From Nitrospira sp. (GTDB lineage: Bacteria > Nitrospirota > Nitrospiria > Nitrospirales > Nitrospiraceae), in assembly GCA_036984305.1 (NCBI GenBank), contig BQWY01000001.1:620001-684000 (forward strand): a stretch of DNA of 64,000 bases. Direction: 5' to 3'. Of this stretch, positions 46,345 to 55,552 are shown in pieces (position 1 is the stretch's first letter; the number at the start of each line of letters is the position of its first letter). Below the pieces are notes generated by a model that saw only the letters and a list, made by a program, of their open reading frames with translations, did not search any database and had not been told where the DNA came from. A program made the translations under genes and the position numbers.

Positions 46345-47652
46345 TTAGTGTCGAGCCGACGCCATCGGCAGCTCCCTCTCCCGATGAAGCGATGCGGCGC
46401 GAATGAGGTCCTCGTATTCGGCTCGCCAGTACTGCAGCGTGCTCATGATCGGTGCCACTTCGGCATCGCCGAAGGCGCAGACTGTGCGGCCGGCGATGTT
46501 CTTGCACAGATCGGTGAGGGTTTCAAGGTCTTCCGGCCGACCACGGTGAGCCAGGATTCGTTTCAATGTTTGGGTCAGCCACGAGCTGCCTTCACGGCAG
46601 GGGCTGCACTTGCCGCAGGATTCGTGATGAAAGAACTCCATGAGCCGGAGCGCGGCCCAGACCATGCTCGTGCCCTCCTCCATCACCGTGACGCCGCCGG
46701 AACCGAGCATGGACCCCGCCTGTGCCACGGCTTCGAAGTCCAACTTGACGTCCAGATGATCCGGGGTCAGAAATGGCGCGGATGCCCCGCCGGGAATGAA
46801 GGCTTTGAGCGGTTTGTCTCCGCGCATCCCGCCGGCATGTTCATAAACCAGTTCTCGGACCGTTACACCCATTGGCACTTCGTAGTTACCGGGGCGTTTC
46901 ACGTGTCCGCTGACACAAAAGATCCGGGTTCCGGTGCTCTTGGGAGGCGAACCAATCGAGGCGAACCATTCGGGGCCGCGGGTGACGATATGGGGCAAAT
47001 TGGCGAGCGTTTCGACGTTGTTCACGACGGTCGGTTTCCCATAGAGCCCATGAGTAGCCGGAAACGGTGGCTTGACCCGCGGGAGTCCGCGCTTTCCCTC
47101 CAGCGATTCCAACAGGGCGGTCTCCTCTCCGCAAATGTAGGCACCTGCACCGCGATGCACGTGAATGTCGATCGACACGCCGGACTCGTAGACGTTCTTG
47201 CCCAAGTGCCCGGCCGCGCGAGCCTCTTGAATAGCCCGGTTCAAGATCTTCGCGCCCAAGGTAAATTCACCCCGAATATAAATGTAGGCCGTTTCGCAGC
47301 CGATGGCGTAACACGCGATGGCAATCCCTTCCAAGACCTGGTGCGGATCTCGTTCCATCAGTTGACGATCCTTGAAGGTCCCCGGTTCGCTCTCGTCGGC
47401 GTTGCAACAGAGATATTTCGGACCCTTGTAATCTTTCGGGAGGAAGCCCCATTTGATTCCCGTGGGAAAGCCGGCTCCTCCGCGCCCGCGTAGACCGGAT
47501 TTTGTGACCATGGCCGTGACGTCAGCCGGCGCAACCTTGCCGAGCACTTTGCGAAGCGCCTGATATCCGCCCGTCCGCTCATACTCGGCGAGCGAGCCAC
47601 CGTACCCAGGCTGCATCATATTTTTGAGGAGAACCGGTTCGTGCTGCGGCAT
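46345..47652 (-). CDS. nuoF: NADH-quinone oxidoreductase subunit F
   Basis: A 435-residue NADH-binding subunit. It shows the FMN/NADH loop SGLRGRGGAGFPTGIKW, CNADESEPGTFKDR, the NAD-binding ERGKRGLPRVKPPFPA-type region, and the 4Fe-4S motif ESCGKCSPCREG with a later Cys (DLCKNIAGRTVCAFGD). It takes hydride from NADH and passes electrons to the NuoE/NuoG clusters. ATG 47652 is preferred. The frame is open to a TTG at 47685, but that codon lies within a dispersed repeat arm. Confidence 0.96.
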   Translation of the reverse strand: MPQHEPVLLKNMMQPGYGGSLAEYERTGGYQALRKVLGKVAPADVTAMVTKSGLRGRGGAGFPTGIKWGFLPKDYKGPKYLCCNADESEPGTFKDRQLMERDPHQVLEGIAIACYAIGCETAYIYIRGEFTLGAKILNRAIQEARAAGHLGKNVYESGVSIDIHVHRGAGAYICGEETALLESLEGKRGLPRVKPPFPATHGLYGKPTVVNNVETLANLPHIVTRGPEWFASIGSPPKSTGTRIFCVSGHVKRPGNYEVPMGVTVRELVYEHAGGMRGDKPLKAFIPGGASAPFLTPDHLDVKLDFEAVAQAGSMLGSGGVTVMEEGTSMVWAALRLMEFFHHESCGKCSPCREGSSWLTQTLKRILAHRGRPEDLETLTDLCKNIAGRTVCAFGDAEVAPIMSTLQYWRAEYEDLIRAASLHRERELPMASARH

Positions 47653-47676
47653 CGTGCCTGGTGCCTCATCCTTTTT

Positions 47677-47766
47677 CGTCGTCAATCGTCACACGTCATT
47701 CGTCAATTGAACGGATTCCGGAGTGTTGCCTTCACGAATGGCCATTGACGGTTGACGAATCACGCA
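47677..47766. repeat. Dispersed inverted-repeat element between nuoE and nuoF
   Basis: The left arm is CGTCAATCGTCACACGTCAT plus TCGTCAATT (47680-47708). The right arm is GAATGGCCATTGACGGTTGA plus CGAATCACG (47737-47765) and overlaps the nuoE stop codon. About 28 bases separate the arms. It would fold into a long hairpin in the nuo mRNA. Confidence 0.7.
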
Positions 47767-48293
47767 TCCTGCTTTGTGGGCAGGGGCCACATAAAGGGAC
47801 CGCTCTTCAATTGGGAAGTGCCGTCCCGCCTGAGGTCGGACAGAATGGTATCGACCTTCTCTTCGGTCAACCGTTCGTAATAATCCTCGTTGATTTGCAT
47901 CATCGGGCCTGTCCCGCACGCCCCCAAGCATTCCACCGCGCTGACGGTAAACATCTTGTCCGCGCTCGTTTCGCCCGGTCCGATGCCGAGCTTCGCTTTC
48001 ATCCAACCGAGTACCGTGTCGGATCCCACCAAGGCGCACATCAACGACTTGCAGACCTGAATGTGAAACGTTCCCACCGGCTTGAGATTGAGCATGGTGT
48101 AGAACGTGACCGTTTCGTACACCTGCGGTGGCGTGAGTCGAAGAATGCCGGCGATTTCTTTCATGGCCGCCTCGGACACGTACCCTTCCTCCGCCTGGGC
48201 AAGGTAGAGCAAGGGTAGCAGAGCCGACCGCTTGACCGGATACCGGCTCAGGATGTCATCGATCTCTGCCCTGTACTTCTCCGCTAGTTTCAT
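47760..48293 (-). CDS. nuoE: NADH-quinone oxidoreductase subunit E
   Basis: A 177-residue thioredoxin-fold subunit with a 2Fe-2S cluster (N1a). The ligands are in VCKSLMC and VECLGACGTGP. The N-terminal helical part (EIDDILSRYPVKRSALLPLL) is typical. It works beside NuoF at the NADH site. ATG 48293 is chosen; an upstream GTG (48305) is possible. Its stop codon lies inside the right arm of a dispersed repeat. Confidence 0.96.
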   Translation of the reverse strand: MKLAEKYRAEIDDILSRYPVKRSALLPLLYLAQAEEGYVSEAAMKEIAGILRLTPPQVYETVTFYTMLNLKPVGTFHIQVCKSLMCALVGSDTVLGWMKAKLGIGPGETSADKMFTVSAVECLGACGTGPMMQINEDYYERLTEEKVDTILSDLRRDGTSQLKSGPFMWPLPTKQDA

Positions 48294-48307
48294 GGTCGTT
48301 TCCACTT

Positions 48308-48398
48308 GCCGTCAATCGTCATGCGTCATTCGTCAATCGAGCCAAAGTATTGAATCGCCTTGCCGCCGATGGACGTGTGACCATTGACGAAGCACGCG
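48308..48398. repeat. Dispersed inverted-repeat element between nuoCD and nuoE
   Basis: The left arm is CCGTCAATCGTCATGCGTCA plus TTCGTCAATCG (48309-48339). The right arm is GTGACCATTGACGAAGCACG (48376-48395), close to the nuoCD stop. Same design and length as the neighbouring copies. Confidence 0.65.
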
Positions 48399-48403
48399 TT
48401 CTA

Positions 48404-50161
48404 TTAGCGGTCGCACTCACCCATGACAATGTCGTAGGTCCCGAAAATCGTAATGATGTCGGAGATCAAATAGCCGCGCGCCATATGATCGAATGCACCC
48501 ATGTGGATGAACGACGGGGCGCGGATTTTCATCCGGTACGGACGCGGGCTCCCGTCGCTCACCAAGAAAAAGCCGAGCTCTCCCTTTGGGGCTTCGGTCG
48601 CGCAATAGGCCTCCCCTTTGGGAGGCTTGAAGCCCTGGGTGAAGATAATGAAATGATGAATCAGGCTCTCCATGTCGCGCATCACATGCTGTTTGGGTGG
48701 TGGGATCACCTTCGGCATGTCGGCCATGATCGGGCCCTGCGGCATTTGATCCAGGCACTGGCGGATGATGCGGCAACTCTGGCGTAACTCTTCCATGCGT
48801 ATCCAGTAGCGGTCGTAGGTATCGCCGTTCTTGCCGACCGGAACTTCCCAATCGACTTTGTCGTAGGCGCCATAGGGCTCGTACTTGCGAACGTCGTACT
48901 CGACCCCGGAGCCGCGAAGCGTCGGGCCGGTCAGGCCAAAGTTGATAGCGTCTTCGGCGGAAATCACGGCGACATCCTTCGTGCGACCGAGCCAGATGCG
49001 GTTGTTCATGATCAGGCTGTCGTACTCCGCGATGTGTTCGTAGAATCCATCGAGAAACGTCTTCAAGCGCGCCACCAAATCCGGGGTGAAATCGCTGTCC
49101 ACGCCGCCGATCCGGAAATAGTTCAGCGTGAGGCGCGCGCCGCAGAGTTTCTCGAATATGTCGAGGAGTGTTTCGCGTTCTCGGAACGTCCAGAAGAACA
49201 CAGTCATCGCGCCGATGTCGAGCGCCTGGGTGCCCAGCCAGAAGAGATGCCCGATGATCCGCTGAGTCTCGGCCACGATCGTCCGCACGTACTCCGCCCG
49301 CTCGGGAATCTTGATCCCCACGAGTTTCTCGACTGCGCGGACGTAGGCGTAGTTGTTAGTCATCGAACAGACGTAGTCCAGCCGATCCGTATGTGGAATC
49401 ACCTGCATATAATTGAGGCCCTCGGCCAGCTTTTCCACGCCGCGATGCAGGTAGCCCAGGTCCGGCGTGGCCTTGACGATCCGTTCCCCGTCCAATTCGA
49501 GAACGACACGCAGCACCCCATGCGTGCTGGGATGTTGCGGACCCATGTTCAAGAGCAAGTCTTCTCTACGGCGCGTTGAAGGCCTGGTGTCGGCCTCGGC
49601 GAGGTACGGCCTCTTCTCCGCCTCGGGAATTTCCTGGCTGAGTTCCGCCGCGGGTTCGTCGAGACGTGGGATGAACGGAAACGTGCCGCGCCATCCGCGC
49701 CCTTCGGTGGGAAAGTCTTTGCGCAGCGGATACCCCTCGTCGAAATCTTCCGGCATCAGAATGCGGCGCAGGTCCGGATGCTGCTCGAAGGTGATTCCCA
49801 TGAGGTCGTAGACCTCGCGCTCCATGAAGTCGGCGCCTCGCCAAATACCCGTCACCGTGGGCAGCGATGGGTTCTCCTCGGGGACGCGGGCTTTCACCCG
49901 AATGCGATGGCGATGAGGGAGCGAGAGGAGGTGGTACACGACCTCGAACCGCTCCAGCGCCTCGGGGTAGTCGACCGAACACACGTCGGTGATGTGATCG
50001 AACGCCAGCGCCGGGTCATCGTGCAAGAATCGACCGATGTCCGCAATCCGGGCGGCGACGACTTGTGCGCTGAACTCGCCGCGCGTGGGATCCTCGCGGA
50101 CCTCGAGGACCGCGTCGGGGAACTGAGTTTTCAGTCGCTCCAGTACAGGATGCATCCTCAT
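48404..50161 (-). CDS. nuoCD: NADH-quinone oxidoreductase fused subunit C/D
   Basis: A 585-residue natural fusion. Residues about 1-175 are NuoC (HITDVCSVDY, ERFEVVYHLLS, EREVYDLMGITFEQHPDLRR). After a linker, residues about 190-585 are NuoD (NMGPQHPSTHGVLRVVLELD, the quinone-site His and Tyr region, IGHLFWLGTQALDIGA, and the C-terminal DIVMGECDR). NuoD and NuoB form the quinone reduction site. The fusion is known in several lineages. Two start ATGs (50161 and 50155) are close together; the first lies in a repeat arm. NuoD Arg near the N-terminus is the kind of residue methylated by NDUFAF7-type enzymes, a homologue of which heads this operon. Confidence 0.96.
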   Translation of the reverse strand: MRMHPVLERLKTQFPDAVLEVREDPTRGEFSAQVVAARIADIGRFLHDDPALAFDHITDVCSVDYPEALERFEVVYHLLSLPHRHRIRVKARVPEENPSLPTVTGIWRGADFMEREVYDLMGITFEQHPDLRRILMPEDFDEGYPLRKDFPTEGRGWRGTFPFIPRLDEPAAELSQEIPEAEKRPYLAEADTRPSTRRREDLLLNMGPQHPSTHGVLRVVLELDGERIVKATPDLGYLHRGVEKLAEGLNYMQVIPHTDRLDYVCSMTNNYAYVRAVEKLVGIKIPERAEYVRTIVAETQRIIGHLFWLGTQALDIGAMTVFFWTFRERETLLDIFEKLCGARLTLNYFRIGGVDSDFTPDLVARLKTFLDGFYEHIAEYDSLIMNNRIWLGRTKDVAVISAEDAINFGLTGPTLRGSGVEYDVRKYEPYGAYDKVDWEVPVGKNGDTYDRYWIRMEELRQSCRIIRQCLDQMPQGPIMADMPKVIPPPKQHVMRDMESLIHHFIIFTQGFKPPKGEAYCATEAPKGELGFFLVSDGSPRPYRMKIRAPSFIHMGAFDHMARGYLISDIITIFGTYDIVMGECDR

Positions 50162-50242
50162 ACGTCATTCGTCATTCGTCATTCGTCATTCGGAGTGCGG
50201 ACTTGGAGCCGATTGACGATTGACCTTTTGACGGTTGACGCC
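50160..50242. repeat. Dispersed inverted-repeat element between nuoB and nuoCD
   Basis: The left arm consists of four tandem GTCATTC units (50164-50191). The right arm is GATTGACGATTGACC followed by TTTTGACGGTTGACG (50211-50240) and ends at the nuoB stop codon. It is the most regular copy. Confidence 0.7.
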
Positions 50243-50722
50243 CTATTTCACGAAGACCTTTTCACGCTGAATTTTTTCCTGCAATTTCAACAGTCCATCG
50301 AGCAGCGCTTCCGGACGCGGCGGACAGCCCGGGACGTACACATCGACGGGAACGATCTGGTCGACGCCCTGGACCACGCTATAACTGTTGTAATGATTGC
50401 CGGAGGTCGCGCAGGACCCCATCGACATCACATAGCGAGGCTCCGGCATCTGATCGTAAATGCGGCGGATCACCGGAGCCATCTTGCGGGTCACGGTTCC
50501 GGCTACGATCATCAAGTCGGATTGCCGGGGTGAGGCGCGGAATACCCCGGCTCCGAACCGGTCGATATCGTAACGGGACGAGACCGCTGCAATCATCTCG
50601 ATCGCGCAGCACGCTAAGCCAAAGGTCATCGGCCAGAGGGCAGACTTTCTCGCCCAGCCGACCACCGCGTCGAGGTTGGTCGTAATGATATTCGCCTCTA
50701 ACTGTCGTTCAAGCATGCTCAT
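50243..50722 (-). CDS. nuoB: NADH-quinone oxidoreductase subunit B
   Basis: A 159-residue subunit that holds cluster N2, the last 4Fe-4S before quinone. Its ligands are the tandem Cys in [10 protein letters not shown], the Cys in [15 protein letters not shown], and the Cys in [20 protein letters not shown]. Length and motifs are normal. Confidence 0.97.
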   Translation of the reverse strand: MSMLERQLEANIITTNLDAVVGWARKSALWPMTFGLACCAIEMIAAVSSRYDIDRFGAGVFRASPRQSDLMIVAGTVTRKMAPVIRRIYDQMPEPRYVMSMGSCATSGNHYNSYSVVQGVDQIVPVDVYVPGCPPRPEALLDGLLKLQEKIQREKVFVK

Positions 50723-50729
50723 GATAGCC

Positions 50730-50803
50730 TCGCGTGAGGGGTCAAGGGTGAGGGATCAATGGACTCTCTCGCGCTCTTCCCTCACTCCTCACTGTTCACC
50801 GTA
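50730..50803. repeat. Second-type inverted repeat between nuoA and nuoB
   Basis: The left arm is GTGAGGGGTCAAGGGTGAGG (50734-50753) and the right arm is CCCTCACTCCTCACTGTTCA (50780-50799). The arms are imperfectly complementary and use GTGAGGG units rather than GTCATTC units, so this seems a different but similarly built element. Confidence 0.5.
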
Positions 50804-50824
50804 ACCTTTCATCCCTTCCGGTTC

Positions 50825-51199
50825 CTAGTCCCACTCTAACGCGCCCTTTTTCCAGGCGTACCAGAACCCAACGACCAGGATGGCGATGAAGAGGAACATC
50901 TCCACCAGTCCCACCACGCCCAACTTTTGGAATGCCACGGCCCAGGGAATCATGAACACCACTTCGATGTCGAAAATCACGAACAGCATCGCGATGATGT
51001 AGTATCGAATCGGAAATTGAACTCGCGCATCCTGAAACAACGGGCTTCCGCTCTCGTACGGAATCAGCTTTGCCTTGTAGGGCCGCGACGGCCGGACGAC
51101 CCATCCGACCAAGAGGGATACCGCCCCGAACGCTAGAGCCACGACCATAAAGAGCACGATCGGCAGATAATTGAGTGGGACCGCTTCGTTCGACATCAT
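50825..51199 (-). CDS. nuoA: NADH-quinone oxidoreductase subunit A
   Basis: A 124-residue membrane subunit of complex I with three helices. It shows the conserved loop PYESGSPLFQDARVQFPIRY and helix 2-3 FVIFDIEVVFMIPWAVAF. The usual ExG-C motif Cys in this loop is replaced (PYESGS). The first ATG overlaps the stop of the upstream methyltransferase gene by one base (TGATG), which couples their translation. Confidence 0.96.
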   Translation of the reverse strand: MMSNEAVPLNYLPIVLFMVVALAFGAVSLLVGWVVRPSRPYKAKLIPYESGSPLFQDARVQFPIRYYIIAMLFVIFDIEVVFMIPWAVAFQKLGVVGLVEMFLFIAILVVGFWYAWKKGALEWD

Positions 51200-52437
51200 C
51201 AGTCGGACTTGCTCCGAGTGGACGGAACTTCCAAGGATGCATCCAGGAACGGTCGATAGCGTAGACCCTCCCAGTCCACCGCGGGAAGACCTTTTTGCTG
51301 ATACAGGACTTTGAACGTCGTCCCCATGCCATGCGGCCGCAGGAGATGGGCGATCGCCAGCATGTCGGGCGCCTCCTCGGGCAGCGCGGCACAGTAGCGC
51401 TCAATATCGAGGCTTATCATCAGGCTCATTTGATTTGTAAAGCCCGCCACCGTGAGACCGGCCTCGGTCCCTACTCTAGCCAAGCTGGTGAAATCCACGT
51501 GGCTGGTCAAGTCCTGCTCGCCGACCGACGCGATGAGGTTGTCCGAGACAGAATGGCGCAGGTAGCCGCGGAGGGTGCCCCCTCGACGTTCGGCGTTGTA
51601 GAGGTCGGGCGCGCGGTGCCCATAATCGATCGTGATCACCAGTCCTTGGTGAAGCCGCGACGCGACCATCGCCATCCAGTCCAGCGCCTGAAGATTGACT
51701 TCCGCGACGGCGCCTTCCGAAAGCGTCACGCCGAGCCGCTGGAAATAGTCGGCCAACACCTGGGTTGAAAGTGGTGCATCGGCCTCGACCAGGTGTCCAT
51801 CAGCGATGCTCACACATCGCTCACGCAAGATCCCATCCTGCATCGTGACTCGATGGACGGGGAAGGCGTCGACCAGTTCATTGGACAGGAACAGACCGAC
51901 GACACTCTCCGGGCTCAAGGACTCGAGCGAATCTACCCACGTCACGACGTCCTGCCGGTCGAGCCAGGCCGCGAGCGTCTCCCGTTGAATGGCCCGGTGA
52001 TCGGGACTGCGGTCGATCATGACGTAGCGCAGTCGCGACAAGAGGTCTGGATGCTCTCGCTCACAGGTATCCAGGATGTCCCGCGCGAGTGATCCCTTCC
52101 CTGGTCCCATCTCAAGCAGGGTGAATGTCTCCGGCCGTTCAAGAACGGCATCCAGTTGCGCCGCCTGTTTCGCCAACGTCCAGCCGAGCGCGCGATGGAC
52201 GTCCGAACTCGTATAGAAGTCCCCTGACCATCCGATCCGGGAAGCACCCTGCTCCGCCGCTGGTCTGGTGTAATACCCATAATCCGGGTGGTAGAGCGCC
52301 AGCTCCATGAAGCGAGCGAAGGTCATCGGACCCCGTGCGGCAATCTCCTCCCGGATGATCGCCAGGAGCGCGGGGTTCCCTGGGTTTTTAGAACAGTCGA
52401 CCCCCCGGCGCCTGTTTTGTGCTGCTACAGGTGACAC
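51199..52437 (-). CDS. MidA/NDUFAF7-family SAM-dependent methyltransferase
   Basis: A 412-residue class I methyltransferase of the DUF185/MidA family. Evidence is the N-terminal GPMTFARFMELALYHPDYGY, the SAM loop LLEMGPGKGSLARDIL, and LFLSNELVDAFPVHRV. The mitochondrial member NDUFAF7 methylates an Arg of the NuoD homologue during complex I assembly. Here the gene is the first of the nuo operon, overlapping nuoA by one base, which strongly suggests the same job on the NuoCD subunit. GTG 52437 with GGGAAGGGA just upstream is the likely start; TTG 52440 is the alternative. It lies 40 bases downstream of the operon promoter. Confidence 0.9.
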   Translation of the reverse strand: MSPVAAQNRRRGVDCSKNPGNPALLAIIREEIAARGPMTFARFMELALYHPDYGYYTRPAAEQGASRIGWSGDFYTSSDVHRALGWTLAKQAAQLDAVLERPETFTLLEMGPGKGSLARDILDTCEREHPDLLSRLRYVMIDRSPDHRAIQRETLAAWLDRQDVVTWVDSLESLSPESVVGLFLSNELVDAFPVHRVTMQDGILRERCVSIADGHLVEADAPLSTQVLADYFQRLGVTLSEGAVAEVNLQALDWMAMVASRLHQGLVITIDYGHRAPDLYNAERRGGTLRGYLRHSVSDNLIASVGEQDLTSHVDFTSLARVGTEAGLTVAGFTNQMSLMISLDIERYCAALPEEAPDMLAIAHLLRPHGMGTTFKVLYQQKGLPAVDWEGLRYRPFLDASLEVPSTRSKSD

Positions 52438-52476
52438 CAATCCCTTCCCCAGAAAATTGCAGGAAAAAAGGGTCTT

Positions 52477-52506
52477 AGATTAGCGGCGAAGTGATTGAAA
52501 AGTCAA
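52477..52506 (-). promoter_or_regulatory. Sigma-70-like promoter of the midA-nuo operon
   Basis: On the minus strand TTGACT (52506-52501) and TAATCT (52482-52477) are 18 bases apart. The expected start near 52470 gives a 30-base leader before GTG 52437. It lies in the AT-rich part of the spacer after secA. Confidence 0.55.
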
Positions 52507-52645
52507 TGCGATCGGCGGTGATTTCGGCGGCGCAAATGGCTGCTCATCGATGGCAAGTAGTATGTGGCTTTCATGCATGATCACCGATTGCCTGGTGATC
52601 GGGTCGCTCTGAAATCAGGGAGCGGAGCGCGTTGGGGCGGCGCCT

Positions 52646-55351
52646 CTACGCCCCATGGCACTTTTTGTATTTCTTCCCGCTCCCGCACGGGCAGGGGTCG
52701 TTGCGGCCGACTTTATCGACGTGTCCCTTCGGCGCGGCGGTCGAGATCGCCTCGTCGCCGTGGCTCAGGGTGATCCGGGGTGGTAGCTGCGGGGGAGGAG
52801 ACGTGGGAACCTCCTGCTGGCGGACCTCTTGGATGCGGAACAACCGCTCCAGGGCATCCGACTGAATGCGTCCCATCAGGTTCGAAAACATGTCGAACCC
52901 TTCGCGCTTGTATTCGATGAGCGGGTCTTTCTGCCCGTACCCGCGCAGGCCGATACCGTCGCGCAAGTGATCCATGCCGAGCAGATGTTCCTTCCAGTGG
53001 TGGTCGATGACCTGAAGGAGAATGAGCTTCTCGAGCTGCCGGAGGATGTCGGGGCGAATCTCCTGTTCCTTCGCCGCGTAGGCGTGCTGAACGGCTTCCT
53101 TCATGTCTTCCAAGAGGGCGTCGCGACCCATTTCCTTGAGGCTGTCGACGCCTTCGGAGTGTCCCGCCGCAATGTCCACGCCGAACTGGCCGTTCATGGA
53201 TTCGGCCAGGCTCTTGAAATCCCACTCTTCCGGATACTGCTCTTCCGGGCAGCACACGTCCACGAACGAGGTGACGACGTTATGCATCATGTCGCGAACT
53301 TCGCCGGAAATATCCTCGCTGGTAAAGACGGCGCGGCGGTGCTGATAAATGATTTCACGCTGCTTGTTCATGACGTCGTCGTACTCGAGCAATTGCTTCC
53401 GGATCTCGAAATTGTGCGCCTCGACCTTGGTTTGGGCATTCTGGATGGCGCGCGTCACCATGCCGTGTTCGATCGGCACGCCTTCTTCCATGCCGAGCTT
53501 GAGCATGAGATTTGAGACACGCTCCGACGCGAAGATGCGCATGAGGTCGTCTTCGAGCGACAGGTAAAAGCGCGAGGATCCCGGATCGCCCTGCCGACCT
53601 GCGCGGCCACGGAGCTGGTTGTCGATCCGTCGGCTTTCATGGCGCTCGGTGCCGAGGATATGCAGCCCGCCTGCGCCCACGACCTCCTGCTTGTTTTTTT
53701 CGCAGTCGGCCTTGATCTCCTCATAGACTGCCAGGCGGCGGTCCTCGGGGAGGCCTTCTTCTCGATAGAGCAGTTGCTTGAAGGTGAACTCCGGGTTGCC
53801 TCCGAGCAAAATGTCGGTCCCGCGGCCGGCCATGTTGGTGGCGATCGTCACGGCGCTCTTGCGGCCCGCCTGGGCGATGATTTCGGCTTCGCGCTCGTGA
53901 TACTTCGCGTTTAGGACGTGATGCTTCACGCCTTGGCGGCTGAGGAGTCCCGACAAGCGTTCCGACTTTTCGATGGAGATGGTGCCCACGAGGACGGGCT
54001 GGCCGTGCTCGTAGCATTCTTTGATTTCCTCGACGATGGCGTTGAACTTTTCGCGCTCGGTACGGAAGACGACGTCGGCGTAGTCCTTCCGGACGTTCGG
54101 CCGATTGGTGGGGATGACGTTGACGTCGAGGTTGTAGATTTTGGCGAACTCGGCGGCTTCCGTGTCGGCGGTGCCGGTCATGCCGGCGAGCTTCTTGTAC
54201 ATCCGGAAGTAGTTCTGGAACGTGACGGATGCGAGCGTTTGGTTTTCGTTGGCGATCTTGACGCCTTCTTTGGCTTCCACGGCTTGATGGAGCCCATCGC
54301 TCCAGCGTCGTCCCGGCATGAGCCGGCCCGTGAATTCGTCCACGATGATGACTTCGCCGTCCTTCACTACGTACTCGACGTCCCGCTTGTAGAGCGTGTG
54401 TGCCTGAAGCGCCTTAATCACGTGATGGACCAGGTTCATGTTGGCGATGTCGTACAGGTTTTCCACGCCGAGCAGTTTTTCGACGCGAGCGTTTCCCTCC
54501 TCCGTCAGCGCGGCGGTCTTCGTTTTTTCCTCGATCGTGAAGTCGCGCTCGGCCTTGAGCTGCGGAATGATGGCGTTACAGCGATAATAGAGATCGGTCG
54601 TGTCATCCGTGGGGCCTGAAATGATCAGGGGCGTCCGGGCCTCGTCGATCAAAATGCTGTCGACCTCGTCGACGATCGCATAGTTCAATTCACGCTGCAC
54701 GCACTGTCCGATGTCACTGACGATCAGGTTGTCGCGCAGGTAATCGAAGCCGAATTCGTTGTTCGTGCCGTAGGTGATATCGGCGCGGTAGGCCTCTTGC
54801 CTCGTGCAGGGCCGCAGGTGCTGCAGCCGTTTGTCGGCGGCATCGTAGGTCGGGTCGTACAAGAACGAGGCGTCGTGCTGGATCACGCCGACCGAGAGGC
54901 CGAGGAAATGATACACCTGGCTCATCCACTGGGCGTCGCGTTTGGCTAGATAGTCGTTGACGGTCACGAGATGGGCGCCTTGACCCGACAGCGCGTTGAG
55001 ATAGAGCGGAAGGGTAGCGACCAGCGTCTTGCCTTCACCGGTTTTCATTTCGGCGATCCGGCCCTTGTGAAGGATCATGCCGCCCAGGAGTTGCACGTCG
55101 AAATGCCGCATATTCAGGCGACGGCGCCCGGCCTCGCGGCAGACCGCAAAGGCCTCCGGTAACAGGTCCTCGAGGGTTTCGCCGTCCGCCAGACGGCTTT
55201 GAAACTCTTTGGTTTTTCCCGTGAGGGCTTCGTCGGAGAGTGGTGTCAGGCTCGCTTCCAAGCCGTTGATCCGCTCGACCGTCGGCCGTAAGGCTTTGAT
55301 CTCGCGTTCGTTCTTACTTCCAAAGATCAGATTGAGCAGGCGTGTGAGCAT
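52646..55351 (-). CDS. secA: SecA preprotein translocase ATPase
   Basis: A 901-residue motor that drives secreted proteins through SecYEG. The N-terminal ATPase has Walker [20 protein letters not shown] and Walker [18 protein letters not shown]. The preprotein-binding insertion follows, then the second nucleotide domain ([17 protein letters not shown]) and the helical scaffold. The C-terminal zinc tail is [18 protein letters not shown], which binds SecB or ribosomes. Length is normal. It stands alone between the nuo operon and the divergent envelope operon. No clear promoter was recognised upstream. Confidence 0.98.
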   Translation of the reverse strand: MLTRLLNLIFGSKNEREIKALRPTVERINGLEASLTPLSDEALTGKTKEFQSRLADGETLEDLLPEAFAVCREAGRRRLNMRHFDVQLLGGMILHKGRIAEMKTGEGKTLVATLPLYLNALSGQGAHLVTVNDYLAKRDAQWMSQVYHFLGLSVGVIQHDASFLYDPTYDAADKRLQHLRPCTRQEAYRADITYGTNNEFGFDYLRDNLIVSDIGQCVQRELNYAIVDEVDSILIDEARTPLIISGPTDDTTDLYYRCNAIIPQLKAERDFTIEEKTKTAALTEEGNARVEKLLGVENLYDIANMNLVHHVIKALQAHTLYKRDVEYVVKDGEVIIVDEFTGRLMPGRRWSDGLHQAVEAKEGVKIANENQTLASVTFQNYFRMYKKLAGMTGTADTEAAEFAKIYNLDVNVIPTNRPNVRKDYADVVFRTEREKFNAIVEEIKECYEHGQPVLVGTISIEKSERLSGLLSRQGVKHHVLNAKYHEREAEIIAQAGRKSAVTIATNMAGRGTDILLGGNPEFTFKQLLYREEGLPEDRRLAVYEEIKADCEKNKQEVVGAGGLHILGTERHESRRIDNQLRGRAGRQGDPGSSRFYLSLEDDLMRIFASERVSNLMLKLGMEEGVPIEHGMVTRAIQNAQTKVEAHNFEIRKQLLEYDDVMNKQREIIYQHRRAVFTSEDISGEVRDMMHNVVTSFVDVCCPEEQYPEEWDFKSLAESMNGQFGVDIAAGHSEGVDSLKEMGRDALLEDMKEAVQHAYAAKEQEIRPDILRQLEKLILLQVIDHHWKEHLLGMDHLRDGIGLRGYGQKDPLIEYKREGFDMFSNLMGRIQSDALERLFRIQEVRQQEVPTSPPPQLPPRITLSHGDEAISTAAPKGHVDKVGRNDPCPCGSGKKYKKCHGA

Positions 55352-55513
55352 GTTGGTCTAAAGGGTGTACGGTTATCTATTCGGCGGGACTCACGGTCCT
55401 ATCTTGAGAAAAGTATAACTGAATTACTGGATGAATCCTACAGGAAAGGCGGCCCGGTCTTGGCGGGCGGGCTGAAGGTCCGCGGTCGGCACGATGGCAT
55501 GGCGCTTCCGATC

Positions 55514-55543
55514 TTGACAGGGTATGTGGATTCTCATTAGCAT
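55514..55543 (+). promoter_or_regulatory. Promoter of the CxWxC/TlpA/barrel operon
   Basis: A consensus TTGACA (55514-55519) is followed after 18 bases by TAGCAT (55538-55543). The predicted start near 55550 is within 3 bases of ATG 55553, so the first gene may be read from a leaderless mRNA or start further in (GTG 55588 or ATG 55598). Confidence 0.45.
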
Positions 55544-55552
55544 CAGCGCGCC

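Noticed and set aside
46036-47493. A 485-codon plus-strand open frame opposite nuoF/nuoG
   Set aside because: The minus-strand complex I genes are unmistakable; the antisense frame is low in hydrophobic order and has no motif.
47677-50242. A CRISPR array suggested by recurring GTCATTC units
   Set aside because: The units are not evenly spaced repeats with unique spacers, they form inverted arms, and there is no cas gene.
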